Assembly: GCF_003940805.1 (NCBI RefSeq)
Contig: NZ_CP034328.1
Coordinates: forward strand, 2,728,001 to 2,792,000
Direction of reading: 5' to 3'
Length of the DNA stretch: 64,000 nt
Origin: Tabrizicola piscis
Lineage (GTDB): Bacteria > Pseudomonadota > Alphaproteobacteria > Rhodobacterales > Rhodobacteraceae
Each line of letters starts with the position of its first letter. Position 1 is the first letter of the stretch. The position numbers were made by a program, and so were the translations under genes. Positions 1 to 10,507 of the stretch are shown in pieces. The notes under the pieces were generated by a model that was given only the letters and a program-made list of their open reading frames with translations, made no database searches and was not told the origin of the DNA.

Positions 1-117
1 AGCGGCAACGGCAGCGGGAAAGGCCGTCTGGCCATTGTGCAGACAGCCCCAGAGGTCACAGAACACGGCGTCATAGCGGCCTGCCAGATCAGCAAGGGAG
101 CGGACGATTTCGGTCAT
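1..117 (-). CDS. HAD-superfamily (class IIA-like) hydrolase, N-terminal fragment
   Basis: Only the first 39 codons are in the window; the gene runs off the left edge. Reading leftwards from the ATG at 115-117, the protein begins MTEIVRSLADLAGRYDAVFC and continues with the HAD motif I, DLWGCLHNG. The Asp in that motif would be the nucleophile of a phosphatase. The motif I surroundings resemble the NagD/class IIA group and a HAD subfamily common in alphaproteobacteria; this is recalled family knowledge. Substrate and full length cannot be judged. The gene lies downstream of ppaC on the same strand, separated by a 92-bp gap with a hairpin, so co-transcription is uncertain. Confidence 0.72.
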   Translation of the reverse strand, partial: MTEIVRSLADLAGRYDAVFCDLWGCLHNGQTAFPAAVAA

Positions 118-163
118 TCGATTGGCCCTTTCGCCGTCAACCCGGCTGTCTGTGGTCTATCCC

Positions 164-187
164 CCGTCTCTGCGCAGGCAGAGACGG
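164..187 (-). terminator. Hairpin downstream of ppaC
   Basis: A perfect 10-bp stem (CCGTCTCTGC at 164-173 and GCAGAGACGG at 178-187) with loop GCAG lies 23 bp past the ppaC stop. No clear T-run follows on the minus strand, so it may be a weak terminator or an mRNA 3'-end stabiliser. Confidence 0.4.
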
Positions 188-209
188 ACATCTGCGCACC
201 GTCGTGAAG

Positions 210-1127
210 TTAAAGCTTCAGCGCCGGGATGATCTGTTTCTTGCGGCTCATCACGCCGGGCAGAACCACGGTGTCACCCGTGACCGTGACGCCAAAGGAC
301 GCCTCGGCCATCTGCTTGACCAGATCGTTCGGAACCAGAAGCGTTGCTTCTTCGCGGATGATGTCGACAACGAACAGCAGCACCTGATCGGCACCGTCTT
401 CCTTGGCCACGTCCACCATCGAGGCCATCAGGCTGGCCTTGCGGTCCAGCACGACCTTGGGTGCCGTGGTCTCCAGCACCGAGACGCGAAGTTCCTTGCC
501 GGCGACATTGTATTCCTTGGAATCCATCCGCAGCAGCGCCGCGTCAGAAAAGGCCGAGACGTCGGACTTCGCTTCGAACATCTGGGCGGCGAGGTCTGGG
601 ATCGACACCCGCAGGTCAGCAGCCAGCTTTTCAGCCACAGCGCGGTCATGCGGGGTGGTGGTGGGGCTGCGGAATTCCAGCGTGTCGGAGATGATGCAGG
701 ACAGCATCGCACCCTTGACCCCACGCGGGGCCTTGGCCAGCGCATCGCCCATCAGGTCGTGCATGATGGTGGCGGTGCAGGCCAGCGGGCGGATGGTGAT
801 GTCGATGGGGGTCTTCGTCTTGATCCCGCCCACCAGCAGGTGATGGTCGATGATCCCCTGAACCTGCGCGTCGTTGATCGAGGGCGGCAGTTCGGCCGGG
901 TTGTTCGTGTCGACGATCATCACCTGATCATCGGCGGTGACATCGGCAATGATCTCGGGCTTCGTCAGGTCCCAGTGGCGCAGCACGAAGGCGGCTTCGG
1001 TGTTCGGTTCGCCCAGCAGCACGGGCTTCGCCGGGGTGCCGGATTCGGTCAGATACCAGGCCCAGATGATGGGCGAGCCGGTGGAATCGGTGTCGGGGGA
1101 TTTGTGGCCGAAGACGAGCGTTGTCAT
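210..1127 (-). CDS. ppaC: Manganese-dependent inorganic pyrophosphatase (DHH family)
   Basis: Cytosolic enzyme hydrolysing pyrophosphate to two phosphates, which pulls biosynthetic reactions forward. The 305-residue protein has the family II arrangement: an N-terminal metal-binding segment GHKSPDTD (residues 7-14), a VDTNN motif near residue 72, the IIDHH signature near residues 90-95 and a C-terminal DHHA2-type domain ending with SRKKQIIP, whose basic residues contact substrate in known family members. The length matches family II enzymes (about 305-310). Start ATG at 1125-1127. It is a stand-alone gene with a hairpin after it. Family I pyrophosphatase is unrelated in sequence, so the assignment is firm. 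Confidence 0.95.
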   Translation of the reverse strand: MTTLVFGHKSPDTDSTGSPIIWAWYLTESGTPAKPVLLGEPNTEAAFVLRHWDLTKPEIIADVTADDQVMIVDTNNPAELPPSINDAQVQGIIDHHLLVGGIKTKTPIDITIRPLACTATIMHDLMGDALAKAPRGVKGAMLSCIISDTLEFRSPTTTPHDRAVAEKLAADLRVSIPDLAAQMFEAKSDVSAFSDAALLRMDSKEYNVAGKELRVSVLETTAPKVVLDRKASLMASMVDVAKEDGADQVLLFVVDIIREEATLLVPNDLVKQMAEASFGVTVTGDTVVLPGVMSRKKQIIPALKL

Positions 1128-1660
1128 GGGAATACCTTTGGCATGGATTTGCGCGCGGTATAGGCGAGGGCGGGCGGATTGTCACGCGGGCGCGTTTGTG
1201 GCATGAATAACGCCTTGGCAGAGGAGTGCGACGCGATGGACAAGACCGTCTGACGCCCCCCGATTGGGGGCAGGCCGTGCCGCCGGATCGGCGGAATGAC
1301 ACCCCATGCTGAAGGAGTGCCCTGAAAATGGTGACGAAAGCGAAGGCCTAGGGCCGTTCGTGGCCGGGTGTGATCCCGGCTGACATCCATATCTGAACTC
1401 AGGGGCAGATCATGCCGAAAACAAAGACTGGAAAACCCGCCATGGCGGGGCTGAAACCATTGCCGAAAGCGCGGGGGTTTGATCCCTTGGCGCTGAAGGC
1501 TCAGACCATGCCGAAGGGGCCAAAGCTGGTGCCAAAGCGCGGGATGATTCCCGGAAAGTCGGGCCAACGCTAGGGCGATGAAAGCCGGGGGTAGGGGGTG
1601 TCCCGCCGGGTGCCCCCACCCTTATCCCCCTCCCCACAAGGATGGCGCATTTGGCGTGCG
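1128..1660. other. 533-bp intergenic region
   Basis: This stretch separates two minus-strand genes. It contains one plausible small plus-strand gene (1412-1573, listed separately), a C-rich tract near 1610-1636 resembling one half of the CCCCTCCCC hairpins found elsewhere in the window, and no other feature I can support. The ppaC promoter should lie just above 1127, but I cannot define its boxes. Confidence 0.5.
1412..1573 (+). CDS. Possible small basic protein (53 aa)
   Basis: I do not recognise this protein. An ATG at 1412 is preceded by a good Shine-Dalgarno-like AGGGG (1401-1405), six bases upstream. The 53-codon frame encodes a Lys/Pro/Gly-rich peptide that begins MPKTKTGKPAMAGLKPLPKA and ends PKRGMIPGKSGQR. 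It has no hydrophobic segment, no Cys and no acidic residue apart from one Asp, so it would be strongly basic and probably disordered. It could bind nucleic acid or membranes, or it could be a chance frame in GC-rich DNA. The ribosome-binding site and compositional oddity are the only support. Confidence 0.3.
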   Translation: MPKTKTGKPAMAGLKPLPKARGFDPLALKAQTMPKGPKLVPKRGMIPGKSGQR

Positions 1661-2401
1661 TCAGTCGTAAAATGCAGGGGCCTTGCGCAGCATCGGCCAT
1701 TGTGATGGTTCGTGGCCGTAGATCATCAGGGCATCAGGCCCGCCAAGCGCCAGCAACCGGCTGGCGGAGGCCTGCGCGGCCTTTGGGTCCTGCGCATCGG
1801 CGAAATGCTCAGCGGGTTCCGAGGCGCGGTTGATCGCGTCGATGGCCAGAACCACGCGGCCGGTCTCGGGCAGATCAAGGACCGCCGACAGGTGGCCAAG
1901 GGTATGGCCGGGCGTGGGGATCAGGGTCAGCCCGTCACATACTACGGTGTCGGTGTCGATCAGGTGATAGGTCGCCTTGGGCCAGTCGATCGGGCGCGCG
2001 CTGCCGAAATAGCGCGGCTTGGGGTCCGTGCGTTCGATTGCTGTCAGCAGGATCGGCGCATGGGCAAACAGCGGCAGCGATCCGACATGGTCGATATGGC
2101 CATGGGACAGGATCACAAGGTCAATGTCCTTCGGCGCAAGGCCAAGCAGGCCAAGCGCCCCGACGGCGGTCTGATGGGGGCCATAGTTCAGCAGGCGGCC
2201 AAAGACCGGCAGGCCATCACGGTCGGCAATGCCGGGGTCAGTGGCATAGGCGGGCGGAAATCCCGTGTCGATCAGGATGCGAGCACCCCGGTCGGTTTCC
2301 AAGAGATAGGCCGGGATACCGATGATCCGCTCACCCCCGCGCACGTCGAACAGGCCGAGGTCCAATATGGTCAGGCGGGCAAGGCGACCGGGCAGGATCA
2401 C
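1661..2401 (-). CDS. Metallo-beta-lactamase-fold hydrolase, AHL-lactonase-like
   Basis: A 246-residue MBL-fold protein. The zinc-binding signature SHGHIDHVGS lies near residues 99-108, a further ligand motif is PTPGHTLGH near 162-170, the bridging Asp is in AIDAIN, and the last His is in IYGHEP close to the C-terminus. The layout resembles the N-acyl-homoserine-lactonase (AiiA/AttM) branch, but the fold serves many hydrolases, so lactonase activity is only a guess. The start is GTG at 2399-2401, overlapping the TGA of the upstream TraB/GumN gene by four bases (GTGA), which implies translational coupling. No signal peptide is visible, so it should be cytosolic while its partner is exported. 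Confidence 0.85.
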   Translation of the reverse strand: MILPGRLARLTILDLGLFDVRGGERIIGIPAYLLETDRGARILIDTGFPPAYATDPGIADRDGLPVFGRLLNYGPHQTAVGALGLLGLAPKDIDLVILSHGHIDHVGSLPLFAHAPILLTAIERTDPKPRYFGSARPIDWPKATYHLIDTDTVVCDGLTLIPTPGHTLGHLSAVLDLPETGRVVLAIDAINRASEPAEHFADAQDPKAAQASASRLLALGGPDALMIYGHEPSQWPMLRKAPAFYD

Positions 2402-3399
2402 AGCGGCAGCGGTTCCAAAGTGAAGCCTTCCTGCTGCAGCAGGTTCAGCACACCCGCTTCACCCGAAAGATGCAAGGCGCCGAAAGCGGCGAAGACCGGG
2501 CCCTTGGCGGCGGCTTCGGTCAGGACCGGTATCCATGTGCGGTTGCGGGTGTTCATCAGCAGGTCCTCCATCCGCGCATATTCCGCGTCAACCTGTTCAC
2601 GGGTGTAGTTGGGCATGTCATAGGTCACAAAGCGCAGGAATTCCCAGATCATCCGGCTTTCCCCGGCGAAATAACTGTCCGCCAGGGTTGCCGAGTAATC
2701 TTCCGCCCGATCCTCAATCGCAAGGGTCGACTGGAGCATTGCGACAAGTTCATCCCGGGTCATCGAATCGAAGATGGTGAAGACGGTGTCGAAGGGCTCC
2801 AGCCCGCGAACCGGCACGCCTGCGGCCTTGGCCGCGTCGATCACCATGCCGTCAAGGCCCTTTGGGTCTGCCATCTGCTCCATGGCGCAGGGCGGGACGG
2901 CCAGCATCACGACGGCATACCAGGGCTGGATCTTGGCGGCCATGAAACCCGGCACGCCACGCAGCGCCAAGGCTTTGGACAATCCCGCCCAAAGGTCCGC
3001 TGGCAGCTGTTCGATCAGGGTGGGTCCGTCCACGATCATGACCTTGGACGGGTCACGGGCAATCAGGTCCAGAAGCTGCGTCTGTTCGTCCGGCCCGGCT
3101 TCGACCAGAACCGTCGTGGCGGCGGCGATTTCGGGTGTGATCGTTTCAAGCGTCGGCAAATGCCGAGGATCATCGAAATGATAGGTCCCGATCAGGGTGA
3201 TGACGTCATCGCCCCGCGTCGCACGCCAGTAGTTGCCCGTGGGATAGGGCACGGCATTGGCGGCAGCGGTGATCTCGGCCAGCCGCTCGGCGGGCATGTC
3301 GGCAAACAGGTTGCGACCCGCGCATTCGGCGGCCACGGGGGCGGACAGCAGGCCAAGGGCGGTGGCAAGACTGATCAGGGAAAGGCGAAGGCTGGGCAT
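2398..3399 (-). CDS. TraB/GumN-family exported protein
   Basis: A 333-residue protein with a Sec signal peptide (hydrophobic LSLISLATALGLLSAPVAA, cleavage expected before ECAG). The mature part shows the TraB/GumN (Tiki-like) hallmarks: a GTYHFDD motif near residue 71 carrying the putative metal-binding His, an LVEAGPDE strand and a C-terminal GALHLSGEAGVL motif with a second His. Family members are proposed metalloproteases of the EreA/Tiki clan; bacterial function is poorly defined. It is the first gene of a two-gene unit with the MBL hydrolase. It stands head-to-head with groES, and the shared 190-bp region carries the groE promoter and CIRCE site. Confidence 0.85.
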   Translation of the reverse strand: MPSLRLSLISLATALGLLSAPVAAECAGRNLFADMPAERLAEITAAANAVPYPTGNYWRATRGDDVITLIGTYHFDDPRHLPTLETITPEIAAATTVLVEAGPDEQTQLLDLIARDPSKVMIVDGPTLIEQLPADLWAGLSKALALRGVPGFMAAKIQPWYAVVMLAVPPCAMEQMADPKGLDGMVIDAAKAAGVPVRGLEPFDTVFTIFDSMTRDELVAMLQSTLAIEDRAEDYSATLADSYFAGESRMIWEFLRFVTYDMPNYTREQVDAEYARMEDLLMNTRNRTWIPVLTEAAAKGPVFAAFGALHLSGEAGVLNLLQQEGFTLEPLPL

Positions 3400-3491
3400 C
3401 TGGCTCGCGCTGGTTGGGACGGGTTGGGGGCATCGTGGCAGTCATCCCGGAAAAGGCAATGCGAAATGGAAGCGCAGGGCCGTCGGGGGTG

Positions 3492-3520
3492 TTGACAGCA
3501 GGCGAGCCATCACCTACCTG
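3492..3520 (+). promoter_or_regulatory. Putative groESL promoter
   Basis: TTGACA at 3492-3497 and TACCTG at 3515-3520 are 17 bp apart and lie immediately upstream of the CIRCE operator. The -35 is consensus; the -10 is weak. An overlapping heat-shock sigma (RpoH) promoter is possible because alphaproteobacterial groE operons often use both. This is inferred from position and sequence only. Confidence 0.5.
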
Positions 3521-3528
3521 AACGGCTG

Positions 3529-3555
3529 TTGGCACTCGGGCTAGCTGAGTGCTAA
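3529..3555 (+). promoter_or_regulatory. CIRCE operator (HrcA binding site)
   Basis: The inverted repeat TTGGCACTC-N9-GAGTGCTAA matches the CIRCE consensus TTAGCACTC-N9-GAGTGCTAA with one mismatch and the exact nine-base spacer. It lies 37 bp before the groES start, between promoter and gene, as in other HrcA-repressed groE operons. HrcA itself is not encoded in this window. Confidence 0.95.
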
Positions 3556-3592
3556 TCAAGATCAAACCTGGAAACTCAAGGGAGTACCCCAG

Positions 3593-3880
3593 ATGGCTTT
3601 CAAACCGCTGCATGACCGCGTTCTGGTCAAGCGTATCGCCTCTGACGAAAAGACCAAGGGCGGGCTTATCATCCCCGATACCGCCAAGGAAAAGCCCGCC
3701 GAGGGCGAGATCGTCGCCGTGGGCGAGGGCGCACGCAAGGATTCGGGCGAACTGATCGCTCCGTCCGTCAAGGCTGGCGATCGGATCCTGTTCGGCAAAT
3801 GGTCGGGCACCGAAGTGACGCTGAACGGCGAAGAGCTGCTGATCATGAAAGAAAGCGACATCCTCGGCATCATCGCCTGA
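3593..3880 (+). CDS. groES: Co-chaperonin GroES
   Basis: A 95-residue lid of the GroEL chaperonin, cytosolic. It opens with [12 protein letters not shown], has the mobile-loop region [16 protein letters not shown] (about residues 21-36) that binds GroEL, and ends with the typical [13 protein letters not shown]. Length matches the family (95-97 aa). It is the first gene of the groESL operon, 63 bp ahead of groEL, and is controlled by the CIRCE site upstream. Confidence 0.98.
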   Translation: MAFKPLHDRVLVKRIASDEKTKGGLIIPDTAKEKPAEGEIVAVGEGARKDSGELIAPSVKAGDRILFGKWSGTEVTLNGEELLIMKESDILGIIA

Positions 3881-3895
3881 GGGGAGGTGGGTTGA

Positions 3896-5587
<1,692 letters not shown>

Positions 5588-5617
5588 TCATTCCGGCCTG
5601 ACGGCCAGAACGACAGG

Positions 5618-5646
5618 AAGGGCGCCCCCATCGGGCGCCCTTTTTC
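5618..5646 (+). terminator. Intrinsic terminator of groESL
   Basis: GGGCGCCC (5620-5627) pairs with GGGCGCCC (5633-5640) around loop CCATC, extended by A-T pairs and followed by TTTTTCTTTT. This is a classical rho-independent terminator. Confidence 0.93.
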
Positions 5647-5686
5647 TTTTGGCATCCGGGCTTGTGCCCCAAGGGCATCACCCGCC

Positions 5687-6547
5687 ATGGTGACGGCCAT
5701 GCGCCTGTTCCTTCTTGTTGCCCTGACCATGCTGGCCTTTGCCGGGAATTCGGTGCTGAACCGTTGGGCAGTCGGGCCGGGCCACATCGGCGCGGTGGAA
5801 TTTGCCAGTCTGCGGCTTCTGGCCGGGGCAGTGGTGCTGGCCACGTTGGTCCTGTGGCACCGGCAGGGGCTGGCCTGGCCGGGGCGGCAAGGCCGGTTGG
5901 CCGGGGTTCTGGGGCTGTCGGCCTATCTTCTGGGCTTTTCGCTGGCCTATCGCGGTCTTGATGCCGGAACAGGGGCGCTGGTCCTGTTCGGCATGGTGCA
6001 GGTCACCATGTTCGCGGGGGCCTTGTGGTCGCGTGAGGCTGTTCCCCTGCGTCGCTGGGTCGGGGCGGGGGTTGCCCTTGGCGGCCTGGCGCTGATCGCC
6101 GCGCCGGGCGGGGCGGGTCTGGCCCTTGGCCCGTTTGCGATGATGGCCTTGGCCGGGGTGGGCTGGGGCATCTATTCGCTGGCCGGGCGGGGGGCGACCG
6201 ATCCATTGGCAGCAACGGCGTGGAACTTTCTGCTGGCGGTGCCCATCGTGCTGCCACTGGGGCTTGTCGCGGGCTTTGCGCGCCCGGATGCGACCGGGGT
6301 CTGGCTGGCGGTGGTGTCGGGTGCCGTGACCTCGGGCCTTGGCTATGCGCTTTGGTATGCCGTATTGCCGCGCCTTGGGGCGGCGCGGGCTGCGGTGGCG
6401 CAGCTTTCGGTGCCGGTCCTTGCCGCTTTGGGCGGGGCCGCCCTGCTGGCCGAGGTGCCTGGCCTGCGGTTCTGGCTGGCCTCGGGGCTGGTGCTGGGCG
6501 GCGTGGCCTTGGCCAGCCTGCCCTACAGGTCCTTGACCAGACGGTGA
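5687..6547 (+). CDS. EamA/DMT-family transporter
   Basis: A 286-residue membrane protein with about ten hydrophobic segments in two internal EamA repeats (roughly residues 5-140 and 150-280). It looks like a drug/metabolite exporter; substrate unknown. Short charged links such as WHRQGLAWPGRQ separate helices, as is typical. ATG at 5687 is used here; an in-frame ATG at 5699 would still leave the first helix intact. The 3' end overlaps the convergent GNAT gene by 25 bp. It is not closely adjacent to the tandem EamA pair at 18.9-20.6 kb and differs from them in sequence. Confidence 0.85.
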   Translation: MVTAMRLFLLVALTMLAFAGNSVLNRWAVGPGHIGAVEFASLRLLAGAVVLATLVLWHRQGLAWPGRQGRLAGVLGLSAYLLGFSLAYRGLDAGTGALVLFGMVQVTMFAGALWSREAVPLRRWVGAGVALGGLALIAAPGGAGLALGPFAMMALAGVGWGIYSLAGRGATDPLAATAWNFLLAVPIVLPLGLVAGFARPDATGVWLAVVSGAVTSGLGYALWYAVLPRLGAARAAVAQLSVPVLAALGGAALLAEVPGLRFWLASGLVLGGVALASLPYRSLTRR

Positions 6548-7005
6548 AGGATATGGCCGGTGTCCGGGTCTTTCCGGCTAAGGCCTGTCGGACGAAACCC
6601 CTCACGCTGCCAGAAGGCCCGGCCGCGCCGATTGGCCTCCAGCACAGCAAGATAAAGTCGGGCCGCGCCACGGGTGCGGGCAAGGGTTTCCGCATGGGCA
6701 AGACAGGCGCGGCCGTGGCCCGCGCCCTGCGCCCAAGGGCCGATCAGCATCAAGCCAAGATAGGCATCCTGCGGTTCGGGAAAGCCGTAGGACACCTCGG
6801 CCACGCCAGACAGCCGGCCATCAAGGAAAAGGCCAAGATGGTGGCTTTGGCCCGGGTCACAGCCGGGCGGGCCATCGGTGAAGAACTCAGCCGCCTGACG
6901 GTCAGGGTCGACGGTGCCCTCAGCCAAAAGCCAGTAGTCGGGCGCATCGCGGTAGAAGGCGGCGAGAAGTGGGGCTTCGGAGGGGTCAAGCGTGCGGATC
7001 AGCAT
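6523..7005 (-). CDS. GNAT-family N-acetyltransferase
   Basis: A 160-residue acyl-CoA-dependent acetyltransferase. The core beta-strand/turn segment AYLGLMLIGPWAQGAGHGRA (about residues 84-103) contains the pyrophosphate-binding Q/G-x-G-x-A-type loop, followed by the LYLAVLEANRRGRAFWQREGF segment (split here as LYLAVLEANRR and FWQREGF), which is the usual GNAT C-terminal motif. Acceptor unknown. ATG at 7003-7005 is preferred over an upstream TTG. Convergent with, and overlapping, the EamA gene. Confidence 0.85.
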   Translation of the reverse strand: MLIRTLDPSEAPLLAAFYRDAPDYWLLAEGTVDPDRQAAEFFTDGPPGCDPGQSHHLGLFLDGRLSGVAEVSYGFPEPQDAYLGLMLIGPWAQGAGHGRACLAHAETLARTRGAARLYLAVLEANRRGRAFWQREGFRPTGLSRKDPDTGHILHRLVKDL

Positions 7006-7132
7006 GGGCAATTGTCACGATCTCAAGGTCAAGTATGCCCGACGGGCGGCGCCAAGTTCGGCCCGGGGGACAGCGGCAGGTCGGGAAGGTCTGGCCGGTC
7101 ATTCCCGGCACCCTCATTCACGAAAGCGCGGC

Positions 7133-7591
7133 TCATTTCAGGATCACTTCCAGCGGGTCATAGACCGCCCCCGCATCGCCCCAAGCAGCGGCGGGCAGGC
7201 TGTCGGGCTTGAAGCGGATGGTGCCGCTGGCAAGCTCAGCGCGGGAAAAGAAGCGGCGCTCGGTCACCACGCCTTCGGGGTCCACCCAGTCGGTGGCCAA
7301 AGTGCCGGCAAGCAGGGTGCAGCGAAAGAACAGGTCCACCTCATGAAAGCCGCTATCGGGGTCGTGGAATTCGTTCACCAGAACCGGGGCTCCGACCGTG
7401 ATGGTCAGGCCGGTTTCCTCATGCACCTCTCGGGCAAGGTTTTCGGGCAGCGACTGGCCGGCCTCACACCCGCCGCCGGGCGCGCACCACAGACCCAGCC
7501 GCGCGCCGGGATAGGCGTTCACCAGAAGCAGCCGATCCTGATCCAGAATCAGCGCGCGAACGGCAAGTCGGGGTTTGAAACGGGCCATCAT
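7133..7591 (-). CDS. NUDIX hydrolase
   Basis: A 152-residue NUDIX-fold protein. The Nudix box is visible as [20 protein letters not shown] followed by ETGL (about residues 39-62), with the catalytic R-E-x-x-E-E-like acidic cluster. It should cleave a nucleoside diphosphate linked to some group X; the substrate cannot be told. The frame is open further upstream, but the ATG pair at 7586-7591 fits the domain start and avoids overlap with the divergent hydrolase gene. Confidence 0.85.
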   Translation of the reverse strand: MMARFKPRLAVRALILDQDRLLLVNAYPGARLGLWCAPGGGCEAGQSLPENLAREVHEETGLTITVGAPVLVNEFHDPDSGFHEVDLFFRCTLLAGTLATDWVDPEGVVTERRFFSRAELASGTIRFKPDSLPAAAWGDAGAVYDPLEVILK

Positions 7592-7716
7592 GGCACAAGG
7601 CTTGCGCAGGACGACGGCGCTTGTCCAGCCTTGCCGGGGAACCTGCCGCATCGCGTGACGCTGGGTCAGGAGTCCATGGCCTTTCAAATCCGTTGCAGTG
7701 GGATCATGGTCCGCAC

Positions 7717-8409
7717 ATGGCATTTCCGCGCTTTCCATTTCTGGCACCGCCCGACCGGCCTTCTGGCTCTCCCCCCGCCGAGCGGGTGATCCTGGTCCAC
7801 GGGCTGGCCCGGTCGGCCCGGTCGCTGGCTGCGATGGGGGTGGCGCTGCGGGCGGCGGGCTATGCGGTCAGCCATGCTGCCTATCCGTCAACCCGGTCTG
7901 AGCCCGAGGTCTTGGTGGATCAGGTCGCCAAGGCCTTTGCCGGACCGCATCAGGGAACGGCGCATCTGGTCACCCATTCCATGGGGGGGATCCTTGTCCG
8001 GGACTGGCTGGCGCGCGGGCATCCGCAGGGGCTGGGGCGGGTTGTGATGCTGGCCCCGCCAAACCATGGGTCGGAACTGGTGGACCGGTTCGGCGACCTC
8101 AAGGCGTTTCAGCTGGTCAACGGCCCGGCAGGGCTTTCGCTGGGGACCGGGCCGGAAAGCTGGCCCAACCGGCTGCCGCCGCCGGATTATCCGGTCGGAA
8201 TCATTGCGGGCACGCGGTCGATCAACCCGCTTCTGTCCCACCTTTTGCCGGGGCCGGATGATGGGAAGGTGACGGTAGCGAGCACCCGGCTGGAGGGGAT
8301 GGCGGACCATCTGACACTGCCAGTCAGCCACACCTGGATGATGGTCAACCCGACCGTGATCCGGCAGACCCTGCATTTTCTGCGTGAGGGGCGGTTCCAG
8401 CGGGCCTAG
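7717..8409 (+). CDS. Alpha/beta-hydrolase (lipase/PGAP1-like)
   Basis: A 230-residue serine hydrolase. It shows the oxyanion-hole strand [10 protein letters not shown] (about 24-33), the nucleophile elbow VTHSMGG (Ser88) and a late His in LPVSHTWM that would complete the triad. The region after the elbow ([14 protein letters not shown]) is typical of small esterases/lipases of the DUF676/PGAP1-like group. No signal peptide is convincing. The frame is open upstream, but ATG at 7717 sits just before the domain. It is divergent from the NUDIX gene. Confidence 0.82.
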   Translation: MAFPRFPFLAPPDRPSGSPPAERVILVHGLARSARSLAAMGVALRAAGYAVSHAAYPSTRSEPEVLVDQVAKAFAGPHQGTAHLVTHSMGGILVRDWLARGHPQGLGRVVMLAPPNHGSELVDRFGDLKAFQLVNGPAGLSLGTGPESWPNRLPPPDYPVGIIAGTRSINPLLSHLLPGPDDGKVTVASTRLEGMADHLTLPVSHTWMMVNPTVIRQTLHFLREGRFQRA

Positions 8410-8477
8410 TGTCCCGGGCAGGGACAGGGCGGCATTACAATGATTACAATGGCTTGCGAGGGGCCGTCCAGGACCTG

Positions 8478-9557
8478 TTAACGGTTCTGTCCGGAAACCA
8501 CCCGGTTCACATGGCCCATCTTGCGCCCGGGGCGGGGGGCGCCCTTGCCGTAGAGATGGACCTGAGTGTCGCGGGCCTTGAGCAAGTCCGGCACCTTTAG
8601 CACATCGTCGCCGATCAGGTTTTCCATCACAACGTCGGCGTAGCGGCCACCATCGCCCAGCGGCAGGCCCGCAACGGCGCGGATGTGTTGTTCAAACTGG
8701 TCCACCGCACATCCGGCCTGCGTCCAGTGGCCCGAGTTGTGGACGCGCGGCGCGATTTCGTTGACCAAAAGGCCCTTGGCGGTCACGAAAAGCTCTACCC
8801 CCATCACACCAACATAGTCGAGCGCGTTCAGGATGCGCGCCGCCAGCAGCACCGCGTCGGAGCGTTGGCTGGGCGACAGGCGCGCCGGGATGGTGGTGGT
8901 GCGCAGGATGCCACCCTCATGCACGTTCTCGCCCGGGTCATAGGCCGACACGCTGCCATCAAGGCCGCGGGCGGCGATGACTGACACTTCACGGTCGAAA
9001 GCAATGAAGCCTTCCAGCACGCAGGGCGCGCCGTTCATCGCGGCCCATGCGGTGGGAATGTCATCGGGGCTGGTCAGCTTGGCCTGACCTTTGCCGTCGT
9101 AGCCCAGACGCGTGGTTTTCAGGATGGCGGGCAGGCCAAGGCTGGCAACGGCTGCGGCAAGGGCGGACTCGGATTCGACGGCGGCCCAAGGGGCCGTGGC
9201 AAGGCCAAGGTCGTTCAGAAAAGTCTTTTCGGTGATCCGGTCCTGACTGATCGCCAGCGCGCGGCGGTTGGGGCGGATCGGCCGCAGGCTTTCCAGCAGG
9301 TCCAGCGCCGAGGTGGGGACATTCTCGAATTCATAGGTGATGACGTCGACACTGGCGGCAAACGCGCGGAGCGCGGCTTCATCCTCATAGGGGGCGGTGG
9401 TGACGCGGTAGGCGACATCGCCCGCCGGAGCCGAGGCGGGTTCATAGATATGGCAGCGATAGCCAAGGCGGCTGGCGGCGACTGACAGCATCCGGCCAAG
9501 CTGGCCGCCACCAAGGATGCCGATGGTCGCGCCGGGTTCAAGCATCAGAGGGCTCAT
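8478..9557 (-). CDS. purK: N5-carboxyaminoimidazole ribonucleotide synthase
   Basis: A 359-residue ATP-grasp enzyme that carboxylates AIR with bicarbonate and ATP to give N5-CAIR, the sixth step of purine synthesis. The N-terminal [11 protein letters not shown] motif is diagnostic. The ATP-grasp core is seen in [16 protein letters not shown] (about residues 140-155) and the catalytic region [13 protein letters not shown] near residue 270. Start ATG at 9555-9557 overlaps purE by 20 bp; an internal ATG at 9543-9545 is an alternative. It is co-transcribed after purE. Confidence 0.95.
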   Translation of the reverse strand: MSPLMLEPGATIGILGGGQLGRMLSVAASRLGYRCHIYEPASAPAGDVAYRVTTAPYEDEAALRAFAASVDVITYEFENVPTSALDLLESLRPIRPNRRALAISQDRITEKTFLNDLGLATAPWAAVESESALAAAVASLGLPAILKTTRLGYDGKGQAKLTSPDDIPTAWAAMNGAPCVLEGFIAFDREVSVIAARGLDGSVSAYDPGENVHEGGILRTTTIPARLSPSQRSDAVLLAARILNALDYVGVMGVELFVTAKGLLVNEIAPRVHNSGHWTQAGCAVDQFEQHIRAVAGLPLGDGGRYADVVMENLIGDDVLKVPDLLKARDTQVHLYGKGAPRPGRKMGHVNRVVSGQNR

Positions 9558-10017
9558 CAGGAATAGAGGCGGAAAGGGCGTCGCGCCACGCGTCAAGCCG
9601 CTGGGCAAGGGCAGGGTCGGAGATGGCGAGGATCGCTGCGGCCATCAGGCCGGCATTCGCGGCCCCGCCAATTGCCATGGTGGCAACCGGGTAGCCCTTC
9701 GGCATCTGCAGGATGGAGTAGAGCGAATCAACCCCGGCCAAGGCGCGGGTCTGGACGGGTACCCCGATGACGGGCAGGCGTGTCTTTGATGCCATCATGC
9801 CGGGCAAGTGGGCCGCACCCCCGGCCCCCGCGATGATGACCTTAAGCCCGCGCGTTACGGCGGTCTTGCCATAGTCCCACAGGCGATCCGGGGTCCGGTG
9901 CGCGCTGACGATCTTCGTCTCGTACGGAATGCCCAGATCATCCAGAATCAGGGCCGCGTCCTTCATGGTGGGCCAGTCGCTTTGCGACCCCATGATGATA
10001 CCGACGTGAACGGTCAT
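9538..10017 (-). CDS. purE: N5-CAIR mutase (PurE class I)
   Basis: A 159-residue enzyme converting N5-CAIR to CAIR. The substrate-binding loop [13 protein letters not shown] is at the N-terminus, and the SAHRTPDRL motif with the catalytic His is near residues 40-48; [14 protein letters not shown] follows. Start ATG at 10015-10017. It is the first gene of purEK with a 20-bp overlap, so the two enzymes of the bacterial AIR route are coupled. Confidence 0.96.
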   Translation of the reverse strand: MTVHVGIIMGSQSDWPTMKDAALILDDLGIPYETKIVSAHRTPDRLWDYGKTAVTRGLKVIIAGAGGAAHLPGMMASKTRLPVIGVPVQTRALAGVDSLYSILQMPKGYPVATMAIGGAANAGLMAAAILAISDPALAQRLDAWRDALSASIPDEPSDA

Positions 10018-10074
10018 GCGCGCCTCCGTACCTGTTGGGGCGCGCTTACCTTGGGATGCGGTCAGGGGCAAGCG

Positions 10075-10293
10075 TCAGGCGATGATGTCGGGGATCAGCT
10101 GATCCTCGATCTTGACCATCTGGTCCTTCAGAAACAGTTTCTGCTTCTTCAGGCGGCGCAGGGTCAACTGGTCTGGGCGACCGGTTTCTTCCAGCGCGTG
10201 AATGGCCTGGTCAAGATCGCGATGCTCACGCCGCAGCACCTCAAGCTTGATGCGGAGCATTTCTTCGAAACTGAGTTCGGAGGGGGCGTTCAT
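10075..10293 (-). CDS. YdcH-family (DUF465) small protein
   Basis: A 72-residue, almost wholly helical, charged protein: the first half is EMLRIKLEVLRREHRDLDQA and the second half is LRRLKKQKLFLKDQMVKIED. This pattern matches DUF465/YdcH, a small coiled-coil family of unknown role common in alphaproteobacteria. It lies upstream of purE on the same strand (57-bp gap). Divergent from hsp20. Confidence 0.82.
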   Translation of the reverse strand: MNAPSELSFEEMLRIKLEVLRREHRDLDQAIHALEETGRPDQLTLRRLKKQKLFLKDQMVKIEDQLIPDIIA

Positions 10294-10412
10294 GGCAGCC
10301 GACTCGATTCCTGAGGTTTTGGGTCCGACGTTCCGGACAGGATATAGGAAACCGTGGCCGTGGGGTGAAGGTTTCTGCGGCAGGTTGTGTGTCTTTCTTA
10401 CCGGAAGCGGGC

Positions 10413-10441
10413 CTTGCGGGGCGCGAACCCGCGCCCCATAT
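10413..10441 (+). promoter_or_regulatory. Heat-shock (RpoH-like) promoter of hsp20
   Basis: CTTGCG (10413-10418) and CCCCATAT (10434-10441), spaced by 15 bp, resemble the sigma-32 pattern CTTGAA/CCCCATNT. It lies 66 bp upstream of an alpha-crystallin-type heat-shock gene, which makes the match meaningful. Start-site mapping is absent, so this is an inference. Confidence 0.6.
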
Positions 10442-10507
10442 TCAACCCAGCGGTGCCCGGACGTGGGGCCGCATGCCGAACTGTCGCTTAAGCCAAGGAC
10501 ATGTCCG

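Noticed and set aside
204..1163. 319-codon plus-strand frame
   Set aside because: Antisense to the well-supported ppaC gene.
7592..7747. N-terminal extension of the NUDIX protein
   Set aside because: The added residues are not NUDIX-like and would overlap the leader and start of the divergent alpha/beta hydrolase.
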